A DNA stretch of 64,000 nucleotides from Acidimicrobiales bacterium. Lineage in GTDB: Bacteria > Actinomycetota > Acidimicrobiia > Acidimicrobiales > Poriferisodalaceae. The stretch's first letter is position 1. Each line of letters opens with the position of its first letter. Position numbers and translations under genes: made by a program. Positions 37,895 to 48,211 of this stretch are shown here, piece by piece. Below the pieces are notes generated by a model. That model saw nothing but the letters and a program-made list of their open reading frames with translations. It ran no database searches and was not told where the DNA came from. The stretch lies in NCBI GenBank assembly GCA_041394185.1, contig JAWKIQ010000005.1, positions 62,001 to 126,000 on the forward strand, given 5' to 3'.

Positions 37895-38854
37895 CTAGCC
37901 ACCCAGTGACAGCCACAGCCTCAACAGGTGCCTGGGGTTGTCGGGGTCGTCGACGTAGCCGGTGCGGGCGTGGACGATGGCGTGGTTGTTGACCAGTTGC
38001 AGATCGCCGACCTCGAGACGCATTGCGACATGCATCCCCGGTTCCTCGGCAATCGACTCCCACGTGTCGAGGGCGCACCTGGTGACATCGTCCAGTTCGA
38101 TGTCGTCGAAGCGCTCGACCGAGCGGAAGTACTCGAGGTGCATGAAGGTACGAAGCCGCTGGCCGTCGAAGGCCGAGGGCACCACCTCGCTGTATCGGGT
38201 GGGCGATCCGGGCGGGCGGCGGCTGTCGAGCATCGTCGGCTGGAACAGGCGCGCGGCCAACTCGGGGCACTCGACGACCATTCGGTCGTGGACCGACACC
38301 GACGAGACCACCCGACTGTCTCCGCCGGTTGGTGCGGTCGACACGGTCAGCAGGCCGACGACATCGGCGGCGTCGCAATGGAAGCCGATGTTCTTGTTGG
38401 TGCGATAGAGCCGCTCGTTCTCGTGGTTGTCGGCGGCCAGGTCGATGACGTGACCCAACAGATCGCCGTCGGCGTTCTGACCGCCGGGCTCGCCCATGAG
38501 ACATCCGACAATCCAGCACGCGGTCTCGCGCTGCGCAACTGACCAGCGATCCACCGGAAACCCCGAAACCACCACGAACCCCCGGCCGTCGACGAGGTCG
38601 TGGCGCCAGCCCTCGACCTGCTCGGCCAGCGCCGGGAACTGTGCAGCGTCAACTGGCTGCATCGAGAACTGTTCGACCGCGTGCACGTGGCTCTCGAGCT
38701 CGTCCAACGCCGGCGACGACAGCGGCAGCCTCCACACGTCGCGACCGCCTACATCGTTGGCGGTCCAGGCGGCGGGCCCACCGACCGGCGCCGTCGGCAC
38801 TCCCACCGAGGGTCTGTCGAAATAGTGGCCGACCTGCTCGACGAAGGTCCTCAT
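37895..38854 (-). CDS. TauD/TfdA-family dioxygenase (second)
   Basis: From ATG 38854 (MRTFVEQVGHYFDR) it is about 319 residues; an upstream start at 38899 would overlap the divergent gene. Iron-binding motifs are GFHCDAAD (HxD) and NNHAIVHART (distal His), with RHLLRLWLSL carrying the 2-oxoglutarate Arg. Unlike the gene at 30085 it has a long N-terminal extension and closely resembles uncharacterised TauD-type proteins. The substrate is unknown. It abuts the CHAT-PASTA gene but no functional link is evident. Confidence 0.8.
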   Translation of the reverse strand: MRTFVEQVGHYFDRPSVGVPTAPVGGPAAWTANDVGGRDVWRLPLSSPALDELESHVHAVEQFSMQPVDAAQFPALAEQVEGWRHDLVDGRGFVVVSGFPVDRWSVAQRETACWIVGCLMGEPGGQNADGDLLGHVIDLAADNHENERLYRTNKNIGFHCDAADVVGLLTVSTAPTGGDSRVVSSVSVHDRMVVECPELAARLFQPTMLDSRRPPGSPTRYSEVVPSAFDGQRLRTFMHLEYFRSVERFDDIELDDVTRCALDTWESIAEEPGMHVAMRLEVGDLQLVNNHAIVHARTGYVDDPDNPRHLLRLWLSLGG

Positions 38855-38881
38855 CTGCCAGACAGTATTCGCTGTGGTGGA

Positions 38882-39766
38882 ATGGAGCCCCATGGACACG
38901 CCGAGAGATCAGCCGCACAGCCCGCGGTTCGCGAGCTGAAGGTGGCTCAGCAGGACCCGCGCGACTGGCTGCGAGACAGCATGGCGATGTGGCGCGACAT
39001 CGTTCCAGGGATCGCCGAGCCCATGACCGCCGGGATGATCCAGATGGCCGACGTGTTCGGTGTGTCTCCGGCCAAGGTGTTCGCCGAACTCGTTGCGGCC
39101 GCCCGGTCAGATCTGGTCGGCAAGGAACTGTCGGTCGAGGTCGGTTCGACCAGGGTCGACCTGGTGCTGGACGACATCACCACCGAGGTTCACTCGCTGG
39201 GGCCCGCGGTGGGCCAGTTCGGCGACATCACCTTGTCTGCGCACGACGTGTTGCTGCACGGGGTGCGCATCGCGCAGGCCAAGGTTGGCCTTCAGAACGT
39301 GCATCTGCGACCCGGTACACCGATGGTGCTCGTTGCTGCTCCCGTGCAGGTCGAGGTAAGGCTGGCCGAGGCCGTGGTCGCCGCATTGGTCAGCGACGCC
39401 GATGTCGGCGTCAGCTTCGAGATCGTCGATGCCAAACCGCGGGTGAGATCGCTCGGTAGGCCCGCGATGGGTTATCTCGAGGTCGAGTTGGCACCCGCGG
39501 TGGACCATGTGATGATCTCGGCGGTGGCCGCCTCCAACGACAGGTGGCGTCTCGAACGGGGCCTGCGCAGGCTGCCATCGGTGCGGTTCGACCTGCCCCG
39601 CGAGCTGCGCGGAGTGATCAAACACATCGAGGTCGAAGGCGACGGCGTTGTCCTGAGGGGAAACTTCGACCAGCTGGCCGAACCCGTCAGCCGGGCCCAG
39701 ATCGATCAGGTGCTGCGCCGCCTGCAGACCTTCACCGGCGACCGCTTGCGCATTCCACGCATCTGA
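38882..39766 (+). CDS. LmeA/DUF2993-like phospholipid-binding protein
   Basis: The likely start is ATG 38882, with a GTG at 38942 (VAQQDPRDW) as alternative, giving about 294 residues. The central region follows a repeating beta pattern (VEVGSTRVDLVLDDITTEVH, ITLSAHDVLLHGVRI) typical of the DUF2993/LmeA family, which binds phospholipids in actinobacteria. No signal peptide is visible, which is unusual for LmeA. The family assignment is tentative. Confidence 0.55.
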   Translation: MEPHGHAERSAAQPAVRELKVAQQDPRDWLRDSMAMWRDIVPGIAEPMTAGMIQMADVFGVSPAKVFAELVAAARSDLVGKELSVEVGSTRVDLVLDDITTEVHSLGPAVGQFGDITLSAHDVLLHGVRIAQAKVGLQNVHLRPGTPMVLVAAPVQVEVRLAEAVVAALVSDADVGVSFEIVDAKPRVRSLGRPAMGYLEVELAPAVDHVMISAVAASNDRWRLERGLRRLPSVRFDLPRELRGVIKHIEVEGDGVVLRGNFDQLAEPVSRAQIDQVLRRLQTFTGDRLRIPRI

Positions 39767-39789
39767 GCTGGCAGCAACATGGTCCGTCG

Positions 39790-40171
39790 TCAGCGGCGGG
39801 CGATCAGCTCGATCTCTACTTGTGCGCCCAGCGGCAGCGCGGCGACCCCAATGGTGGTGCGTGCCGGGAACGGCTCCGCGAAGCGGGTGCGGTAGGCGTC
39901 GTTCATCTCATCGAACGTCGCCATGTCGGTCAAGAAGACGTTGACCTTCACGACGTCGTCGGGGCCCAAGCCGGCGCCGGCCAGCACGGCGAACAGGTTG
40001 TCGAAACAACGGTGCGTCTGAGCGCCGACTCCCCGTCGACCAGCTGTCCCGTGGCGGGGTCCAGCGGTGTCTGCCCAGAGCAGAACACGGTGCCGTCCGA
40101 GTCGATCGCGTGGCTGTATGGCCCCACGGCGACCGCCCCGGCGCGGAAACGGGCACTCTCTTGGCGTTCAC
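39790..40171 (-). pseudogene. RidA-family protein, broken by two single-G losses
   Basis: The GTG at 40171 with a strong RBS (AGGGGGAG) begins VNAKRVPVSAPG. The protein then continues as VAVGPYSHAIDSDG in a second frame and AQTHRCFDN with LAGAGLGPDDVVKVN in a third. Adding one base in the C runs (plus strand) at 40136-40139 and at 40031-40034 restores a normal 127-residue RidA. The family hydrolyses reactive enamine/imine intermediates. The C-terminal VEIELIARR is intact. Sequencing error in homopolymers is at least as likely as real decay. Confidence 0.82.
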
Positions 40172-40244
40172 TTCGACTCCCCCTGACAACGTCGCCGGGC
40201 ACCCGCTCGGCGTTGGTGGCCCAGGGTAATCGCGGCGTACCAGG

Positions 40245-42130
40245 TCAGTTATCGATGATGCGGCGGACACCGCCGCCCAGCAGGGCGACCAGCACGTCGC
40301 CATTGGGGTCGGTGCCGAACGCGACGGCACCCGGAGCCCGCAAGCCCAGGTCGACCACCGATACCGCATCGCCGCCCACGATCTGCAAACCCGAGATCAC
40401 GCCGCTGCAATAGTCGGAGAACAGATACACGCCCTCTAGCGCTGCAAGCCCGCCTCGCGACACCACTCCCCGGTTATCGAGCAGCCCTGGTCGTGTCCGT
40501 AGGCGTAGATGGGGAAGAACGGATCGGCGGCCGCAACGTCGGAGAACCTCACGTCGCCCTCCCACGCCTTCCAGCCATAGTTGCGTCCACCGCCCGAACC
40601 AGCGGGTTCGAGGTTTATCTCCTCTCGCGAACCCTGGCCGACATCGGCGATCCACAGATCGCCGGTGGCCGAGTCGAACGCAAACCTCCAAGGGTTGCGC
40701 AGCCCGTAGGCCCAGATCTCGGCACGCACCCCGGCTTCACCCACGAATGGGTTGGTGCCTGGCACCGAATAGGGCGCCCCCGCCGAGGGTGTGGGGTCGA
40801 TGCGGTAGATGGTGCCGAGCAGGTTGGATCGGTTCTGGGCGTTGTTCGACGGATCGCCCCCGCTGCCGCCATCGCCCGAAGACGCCCACACCAGCCCGTC
40901 TTCGGTGACATGAATGTCGCCGCCGTTGTGGTTGGCGAACGGCTGGGGAATGGTCAACAGCAGCCGACGTGTGGGGGGTGAAACGGTCAGGTCGTATTCG
41001 GCCAGTTCGACGCTGCCGGCCAGGTTGGTGTGGTCGAGGTAGAGCTTCGTGCCGTCTGGCGAGAAGTCGAAGCCAAGCAGGCCGCGTTCGTTGTCGGTGG
41101 CGGTGAGGTTCGACATGTCGAGCAGGGTCGTGCGCACCGCGGAACCCATGTCGTACCTCACTATGCGGCCCGACCTCTCGGCGACGTACACCCCGGACGA
41201 ATCGCCGGGCCTCGACCGGATGGCGACGGGCTCGTCGAAAATGCCGAGGGTCTCGAACGCCAGGTCGGCTTGGTCGAGCGGCACCTCGGCGGTGGGCGGG
41301 CCCGCTACAGGTGCCCCGAGCCTGGGTGCCAGGCCGCTCTGCTGGAGCTGACCCTTGGCGGTGACCATCCAGTGGCCGTCTCCGCCGGGGGTCACGGCAG
41401 CCGCTGCGAAGCGGACGCCGCGTGCAGCGTTCGAACCGATGAAGGTGGCGTCGCCGAAGTCGAACTCACCTCCGTCGAGGGCGAACAGGCGATAGCCGCG
41501 TCCCGACGGCGTTGGGGTCATGGACATCACCGGCAGGTCAAGAGCGATGGCGCCGGTCGAACCGAAGAACCCCGCATCACCAAACGCAAACACCCCACCA
41601 TCGGACGCTACCAACCAATAACCACCACCAGTAGGCGTCGCAGCCATCCCCACCACCGGCTCAACCAAAGCCAACCCACCCGTCGACCCAAAGAACCCCG
41701 CATCACCAAACGCAAACACCCCACCATCGGACGCTACCAACCAATAACCACCACCAGTAGGCGTCGCAGCCATCCCCACCACCGGCTCAACCAAAGCCAA
41801 CCCACCCGTCGACCCAAAGAACCCCGCATCACCAAACGCAAACACCCCACCATCAGAAGCAACCAACCAATAACCACCACCAGTAGGCGTGATAGCTGCG
41901 CCGACTATCGGTTGGGCCAGGCCGATGCCCGCCAGATCGCCCAGGTCTGGGGCTTCGCCATAGGACCAGACCACGCCGTCGCTCTCGACGATGATGTAGC
42001 CGTCGCCGTCAGGAACAGCGGCTACAGCCACGACGTCAATTGGCGTCGCGGCCCCGGCGGGCCCTGATGCAACCGGTGGCACAATCGCCAGACAGGCAGC
42101 AGCTATGAGGACCAGGGCGATGCGGCGCAT
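40245..42130 (-). pseudogene. PQQ-type sugar (glucose/sorbosone) dehydrogenase with N-terminal repeat domain, one frameshift
   Basis: From ATG 42130 there is a signal peptide (RRIALVLIAAACLAIV). Residues ~40-300 carry beta-propeller-type 42-residue repeats (GGGYWLVASDGGVFAFGDA), and the remainder is a GSDH domain: ANHNGGDIHVTEDG, GLRNPWRFAFD, DVGQGSREEINL and NYGWKAWEG. The frame breaks at the C run 40468-40471, where one base restores ITGGVVSRGGLAALEGVYLF and a 628-residue protein ending at 40245. As read, it stops early at 40436. The likely role is an extracytoplasmic sugar oxidation; no PQQ genes are seen here. Confidence 0.8.
41567..41885. repeat. Exact 126-bp tandem repeats inside the sugar dehydrogenase gene
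   Basis: Units at 41581-41706 and 41707-41832 are identical, and a third (from 41833) is near-identical before diverging. Each encodes one 42-residue repeat. Codon use is unlike the rest of the gene: on the coding strand many third positions are T or G (GGT, GTG, TTT, GCG), where neighbours prefer C or G. This indicates recent duplication or conversion from a repeat pool. Confidence 0.95.
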
Positions 42131-42176
42131 GGGTACCTGGTACCACATGCCAGGGTCGATCTGCGGTCGGGGCGGG

Positions 42177-42695
42177 TCAACCGTCGACGGTGACCTCGTG
42201 CAACAACCCTGTTTCGACCTCGTACACAAAACCGCGGATGTGGTCCTTGTGAAGGATGAACGGGCTCATCTGCAAGCGCCGAATCGACTGTTTGACGTCG
42301 TCGTAGGGGCTGTCGAACGAGTCGAAGGTCCACGCGGGGCGCACACCGGTGGTCTCCTCGAGTTCGCGGCGCAGACTGACCTCATCGAGGTTCTGCAGGC
42401 CGCAGTTGGTGTGGTGCAGCAGCACGATCTCGCGGGTACCCATCGCCTTTTGCGACAGATACACCGACCTCAGCACATCGTCGGTGATGATGCCTCCGGC
42501 GTTGCGGATGACGTGGGCCTGACCGTTGTGGAGCCCCAGGATCTGGAAGATGTCCATCCGCGAGTCCATGCAGGCCACCACAGCCATGTGCATGGTGGGC
42601 CGCACCTGCAACTCGCTGTCGTGGAAATGCTCGGCGTAGGCCTTGTTGGCCTCGACCAGCTGATCGGTATGAGGCTCGAAGTCGTCTTCGGTCAT
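42177..42695 (-). CDS. Beta-class carbonic anhydrase
   Basis: From ATG 42695 the product has 172 residues. Zinc ligands are Cys42 (ACMDSR), His95 and Cys98 (HHTNCG), with the Asp44-Arg46 dyad of the active site and IRNAGG nearby. It catalyses CO2/bicarbonate interconversion in the cytosol. An earlier start at 42722 would add nine residues without family support. Its 5' end faces the giant adhesin gene. Confidence 0.93.
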   Translation of the reverse strand: MTEDDFEPHTDQLVEANKAYAEHFHDSELQVRPTMHMAVVACMDSRMDIFQILGLHNGQAHVIRNAGGIITDDVLRSVYLSQKAMGTREIVLLHHTNCGLQNLDEVSLRRELEETTGVRPAWTFDSFDSPYDDVKQSIRRLQMSPFILHKDHIRGFVYEVETGLLHEVTVDG

Positions 42696-42769
42696 CGGCC
42701 AAGAAGTTACCCGTTCAGCCACCCAGGCTTTCCCTCCATACGGGCCTGTCGACTCTTTCAGACAGAAAC

Positions 42770-44482
42770 ATGGCTGAAAACACTCGCCTCGATCCCCCGC
42801 GTGGGGTCACGGCGCCCCCGGGGCGTCTAGTTCGACGCGCCCTCGCAGCAGCACTTGCCACAGTTCTGATGAGCCTCGGATTCCCCGCCCCCGCGATGGC
42901 GCAGGCCGAGGATCCACCCATCGTGGCGCTGGCCTCGCCCACTGGCGACGACGACGGCGACGGCATCGAAAACCGGTACGAAGACGCCAACCTGGACCTG
43001 GACGATGACGCCGCCACCAACCCGGGGCCAGACACCGACGGCGACACCGTTCCCGACTATCTGGACCCAGACGACGATGGCGACGGCCTACCGACTGCGT
43101 CCGAGAGCGCCGACCCCAACGCTGACGGAAACCCCAGCGACGCGGTCGACAGCGACCTGGACGCCCAACCCGATTACCTGGACTCACCCATCGGGTTGGC
43201 ATCGGGGGCGCCGGTGGTGTCCGAGCAGAAGGTGTCTGCCACGGTTGGTGGGTTCACCGGCCCACTGGCATCTCAGGACTACTTCGGCTCCAGCGTGCAG
43301 CCGATTGGCGACCTCGACCGCGACGGTGTGGTCGATGTCGCCGTTGGCGCCTACTACGACGACGGCGCGGGCTTCAACCGCGGTGCGGTGTACATCCTGT
43401 TCCTCAACGCCGACGGCACGGTGAAGACCGAGCAACAGATCAGCCAGGGCGTGGGCGGGTTCGTCGGGCCGACGCCCAACGACGTGGGATTCGGTCGCGA
43501 TCTCGCGGCACCGGGCGACATCGACGGCGACGGCATCGCAGACCTGGTGGTCGGTTCGCAGTACGACACAGACGGTGGTTCGCAACGAGGCGCCGTGTGG
43601 GTGCTGTTCATGAACACCGACGGCACGGTCAAGGCCGAACAGAAGATCAGCTCGACCACCGGTGGGTTGACCGGGCCGATCGACGACTTCGATCAGTTCG
43701 GCAACGCGGTGGCGGCCATTGGCGACCTAGATGGTGACGGCCGCAGCGAGATAGCCGTGGGAGCCAAGGGCGACGACGACGGCTTCCTGGACGCCGGCGC
43801 CGTCTACGTGCTGTACCTGACCTCCAGCGGAACGGTCGCGTCGCAGACCAAGATCAGCGACACCACAGGCGGTTTGGTTGCTCCGCTGGCCAACACCGAC
43901 TTCTTCGGCGATTCGGTAGGCCCCGTGGGCGACGTCGACGGCGACGGGGCGTACGACGTGCTTGTCGGCGCCACCGGCGACGACACGGGCGGCTCCGACA
44001 GGGGTGCGGCCTATGTGCTGATGTTGAACACCAACGGCACGGTGAAAGCCGAGTCGATGATTGCCAGCGGCACCGGCGGCCTCACATATGGCCTGCTGGA
44101 CGGCGACCGGTTCGGATACAGCATCGCCGGTGTGGGCGACGCCGACCAGGACGGCAATCCCGACATCATGGTCGGAGCCCCTCAGGCCGATCTGGGCGGC
44201 AACGACCGCGGGCTGGTGCTGCTGCTGAACCTCGACGCTTCGGGTTCGGTCATTGGAGAGGCGGCGTTCGGGTCGGGATCCAACGGTGTCGCCGGGCCGC
44301 TCGAGAACTTCGACTATTTCGGTTCGAACGTCGCATCGCTGGGTGACCTCGATGGCGACGGCACGTTGAACGTCGTCATCTCGGCGGTCAACGACGACGA
44401 CGGGTCGCTCGACGCGGGTGCGTTCTATGTGTTCGACCTGACGGCGACCGGTGTCGTCGTAGTCAACTCGACGGGCGACGTC
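42770..44482 (+). CDS. Giant secreted modular protein, segment 1 (signal, TSP3-like, six FG-GAP repeats)
   Basis: This is the first in-frame part of a protein of about 3,373 residues spanning 42770-52888. A twin-Arg-containing signal peptide (RRALAAALATVLMSLG) ends near PAMAQA. Next comes an Asp-rich calcium-binding TSP3-like linker (DTDGDTVPDYLDPDDDGDG). Six integrin-type FG-GAP repeats follow (FGSSVQPIGDLDRDG, FGNAVAAIGDLDGDG and so on), probably one beta-propeller. The frame is lost at 44480-44484 by two missing bases. It is probably an extracellular adhesin or carbohydrate-binding protein. Confidence 0.82.
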
Positions 44483-44483
44483 C

Positions 44484-47400
44484 GACCTGTCGGCCGGCAA
44501 CGGCGTGTGCGACACCGGCGCGCTGAACACCCAGGGCGACCCCCAATGCACCCTGCGAGCCGCCATCGAGGAGGCCAACGCGTCGGCCGGCATCGACACC
44601 ATCCACTTCGACATCCCGACGAGCGAAGCGGGCTACGTCGGCGGGTCGCCGGCCTATTGGGTCATCGGTCAGGCGTCCAACTACCCCGACATCGTTGGGG
44701 TCGACATCGACGCGACGACCCAGCCCGGCTATGTCGACCCGGTGGTGGTGGTCGATGGCACAGCGACCGGCGGAGGTGGCGGTATCGGCATCGACGCGAC
44801 CGATTCGCGGATAGCAGGCCTCAGCATCGTCAACGCTCTGAACGGCGTGGCGATGTACTCGGGCGGCAGTCACACGATCGAAGCCACGTGGGTGGGTGTC
44901 CTGCCCGACGGCAGTGCGGCGGGCAACGGCGCTGCGGGCATCACGATCACCAGCGGAAGTGCAAGCGTCGACAACGTCGTGTCGTCCAACAACGCGACCG
45001 TTGGCGTCCACTTCGACGCTGGGGCCACCGGCACGGTGACGAACAGCTTCATCGGCACAGACCCCACCGGCACAGTCGCGATGGGCAACGACACCGGTGT
45101 TCTGGTCTCGGGCGCGACCGGTGTTGTGATCGGCGGCTCGGGTTCAGGCAACACGATCGCCGCCAACACACTGACGGCTGTGTCGGTCGATGGCGGAGCG
45201 ACGGGCACCGTCGTCCAGGGCAACCAGCTCGGCAAGACGGGCCTGGGCAACGGCTTCAACGGGGTCATCCTGGCCACCGCAACCGAGACGATCCTGGGAG
45301 GCACAGCGGCCGGCCAGGGCAACACCATCACCGCAAACGTGCTGGACGCGGTGTACGTGACCGGCGGCTCGCACTCGATCGTGGGCAACACCATCTTCGG
45401 CAACGGCGGCCTGGCCATCGACATCGGCGGCGGCATCGAGGACGGCAACGGGGTCACGGCCAACGACGCCAACGACGTCGACAGCGGCCCCAACGACCTG
45501 CTCAACCGCCCTGTCATCACCGCGGCGGCCGAATCGGGCGGCAACGTAACAGTCGACTTCGACCTTGACGTGCCGGCGGGCGACTATCGCATAGAACTGT
45601 TCACCAACCCGTCGGGCGCGGACTCGAGTGGCTACGGCGAAGGTGAACAGTTCGAGACGGCCACGACCGTTACCCACACCGGATCGGGTTCCGAGTCGTT
45701 CCAGCTCGTATATCCGGGCCTGGTCGGTGACCTGGTCTCGCTCACAGCCACCGAGGAGTCTGCGGGCCCCACCTACAGATCGACCTCTGAGTTTTCGGCG
45801 ACGTTCACCGCAACGGCGGCCGCCTGCACCGACAGCGATGCTGACGGGCTCTGTGACAACGAAGAGGACGCCAACACCGACCTGGACAACGATGCGTCGA
45901 CCAACCCGGGGCCTGACACCGACGGCGACACCGTTCCCGACTATATGGACCCAGACGACGATGGCGACGGCCTACCGACTGCGTCCGAGAGCGCCGACCC
46001 CAACGCAGACGGCGACCCACGCGACGCCCTCGACAGCGACTGGAACGGCACCCCCGATTACCTGGACGCGCCTTCGATGCCGACCTATGGGCTGGTTAGC
46101 GCTGACCAGATCGTCGCCGACGCAGAAGGCGGGTTGGCGGCGACGTTCGACAACGGCGACGCGTTCGGCAACAGCGTCGCTGTCATCGGCGACATCGACG
46201 GCGACGGCACAGACGACTATGTGGTCGGCGCCAACAGTGACGACGATGGCGGACCCAACCGTGGAGCGGTCTACATCCTGTTCATGAACCCCGACGGCAC
46301 CGTCAAGGCCGAACAGAAGATCAGCTCGACCACGGGTGGATTTGTTGGCCCGCTCGACGACAACGACGACTTCGGCTCCAGCGTCGCGGGTGTGGGCGAC
46401 ATCGACGGCGATGGCGTCAACGACATCGCGGTCGGCGCGCTGGCCGACGACGATGGTGGATCTGGAGTGGGCGCCGTCTATGTCTTGTTCCTCAACCCCG
46501 ACGGCACCGTAAAGGACGAGCAGAAGATCTCGGCAACCTCCGGTGGCATCGCAGGGCCCCTCGACCCCGCCGACAGGTTCGGTTTCTCGGCCGCAGGCAT
46601 CGGCGACCACGATGGCGACGGCGTGAACGACCTTGCAGTAGGCGCCGTGTTCGACAGCGACGGAGCGGGCTTCGCCGGCGCCGTCTACATCTTGTTCCTC
46701 AACCCCGACGGCACCGTAAAGGACGAGCAGAAGATCTCGGCAACCTCGGGCGGCTTCACAGGACCGCTGAGCTCCAGCGACTACTTCGGTTCGGCGGTCA
46801 CGGCGCTGGGCGATGTCGATCTCGACGGGATCACCGACATCGCGGTCGGTTCCTATGGCGCCGACGACGGAGCGAGCGCCGCAGGTGGCTTGTATGTGCT
46901 GATGCTGAACGGCGACGGCACGGTCAAGTCGGAGCAGAAGATCAGCTCGGTTGCGGGTGGCCTGGCCACAGCCCTGGAGGGCGCCGATTACTTCGGCATT
47001 GGCGCTGCGGGCCTAGGCGACCTGGACGGTGACGGCGTTCCAGACCTCGCCGTCGGAGCGATGGGCGACGACGACGGAGGTGCTGATCGCGGCGCTGTTT
47101 ACGTTCTGAGCCTCAACCCCGACGGAACGGTGAAGCACCGCACCAAGATCAGCGCCTCTGAGGGAGGGTTGGCCACACCGATAGACGACGGAGCCCAGTT
47201 CGGTGTTGCGCTGGCAAGCACCGGTGATCTCGACGGCGACGGCACCATTGGCTTCGTCGCCGGTGCACGGTATGACGAGGGCAGCGGCTCGAACCGCGGC
47301 GCCATCTACACCGTCGACCTGACGCTGGCTTTGCCGGTCAACTCCTCTGGTGACGCGACCGACCTCGCGGCCGGCGACGGGGCCTGCGACACCGGCGCAC

Positions 47401-48211
47401 TCAACAGCGAGGGCGACCCCGAGTGCACGCTCAGGGCGGCGGTCGAGGAAGCCAACGCTTTGGCCGGGACCCAGGCCGTCACATTCGGAATCCCGACGTC
47501 GGACCCGGGCTACACACCGGTTCCCGGCTATTGGACCATCTCGCCCACCTCCGCGCTGCCCGCTGTGGCCGGAGACGTCATCGTCGACGCGGCGACCCAG
47601 GCTGGCCACACGCCCAACACAGCGACCGCTCCCGCGGCCCTGAACGGCACCCACACGATCGAGATCGACGGATCGGCCGCAGGGCCGGTCGCCGGCTTGA
47701 CGCTGACGGGAACCAACACAACGGTTCGCGGCCTGACCATCGGCGGCTTCGCAGGCGCTGCAGTGCTGGCCTCGCCCACGGCCACCGGAGCTGTGATCGC
47801 CGACGTCTGGTCCGGAACCACCATCGACGGGACCGGCGTCAACGCCAACGGCACCGGGCTGCGCATCGAAGGCGCCGGCGTTCAGGTCGGCGGCGCCACC
47901 CCTGGCGATCGCTCGGTATTCAGCGCCAACAGCGGAAACGGCGTCGAGCTAGTCGGAGCCACCGCAGCCGGGGTCGTAATCGAGGGGTCGATGATCGGGC
48001 TGGCGGTCGATGGTCTGGCGGCGCTGGGCAACGGCGACGACGGCGTGTCCATCGCTTCTGGCGCCCAGGGCACGACCATAGGCGGTGCTTCGGCCGACTT
48101 GACCAACATCATCTCGGGCAACGCCGGCGCCGGCATTCGTCTGAACTCGTCCGGCAACGCAAACACGGTTCGCAACAACCTCATCGGTGTCGACTCGACA
48201 GGATTGACGGC
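44484..48211 (+). CDS. Giant secreted modular protein, segment 2 (beta-helix, TSP3-like, six FG-GAP, beta-helix)
   Basis: It continues segment 1 in a shifted frame. It opens with a CSLREA-like beta-helix start (CDTGALNTQGDPQCTLRAA, then IEEANASAG) and runs through right-handed beta-helix repeats. It then has a TSP3-like linker (DTDGDTVPDYMDPDDDGDG), six FG-GAP repeats, and a second beta-helix starting GACDTGALNSEGDPECTLRA. It ends in NNLIGVDSTGLTA, where one base is missing near 48210-48212 and the protein continues in the third frame. Read alone it would lack a start and signal peptide. Confidence 0.8.

Noticed and set aside
41030..42067. Long plus-strand open frame with repetitive RITKRKHPTI-type protein
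   Set aside because: It is the antisense of the tandem repeats in the sugar dehydrogenase gene; the minus frame has family motifs and a signal peptide.
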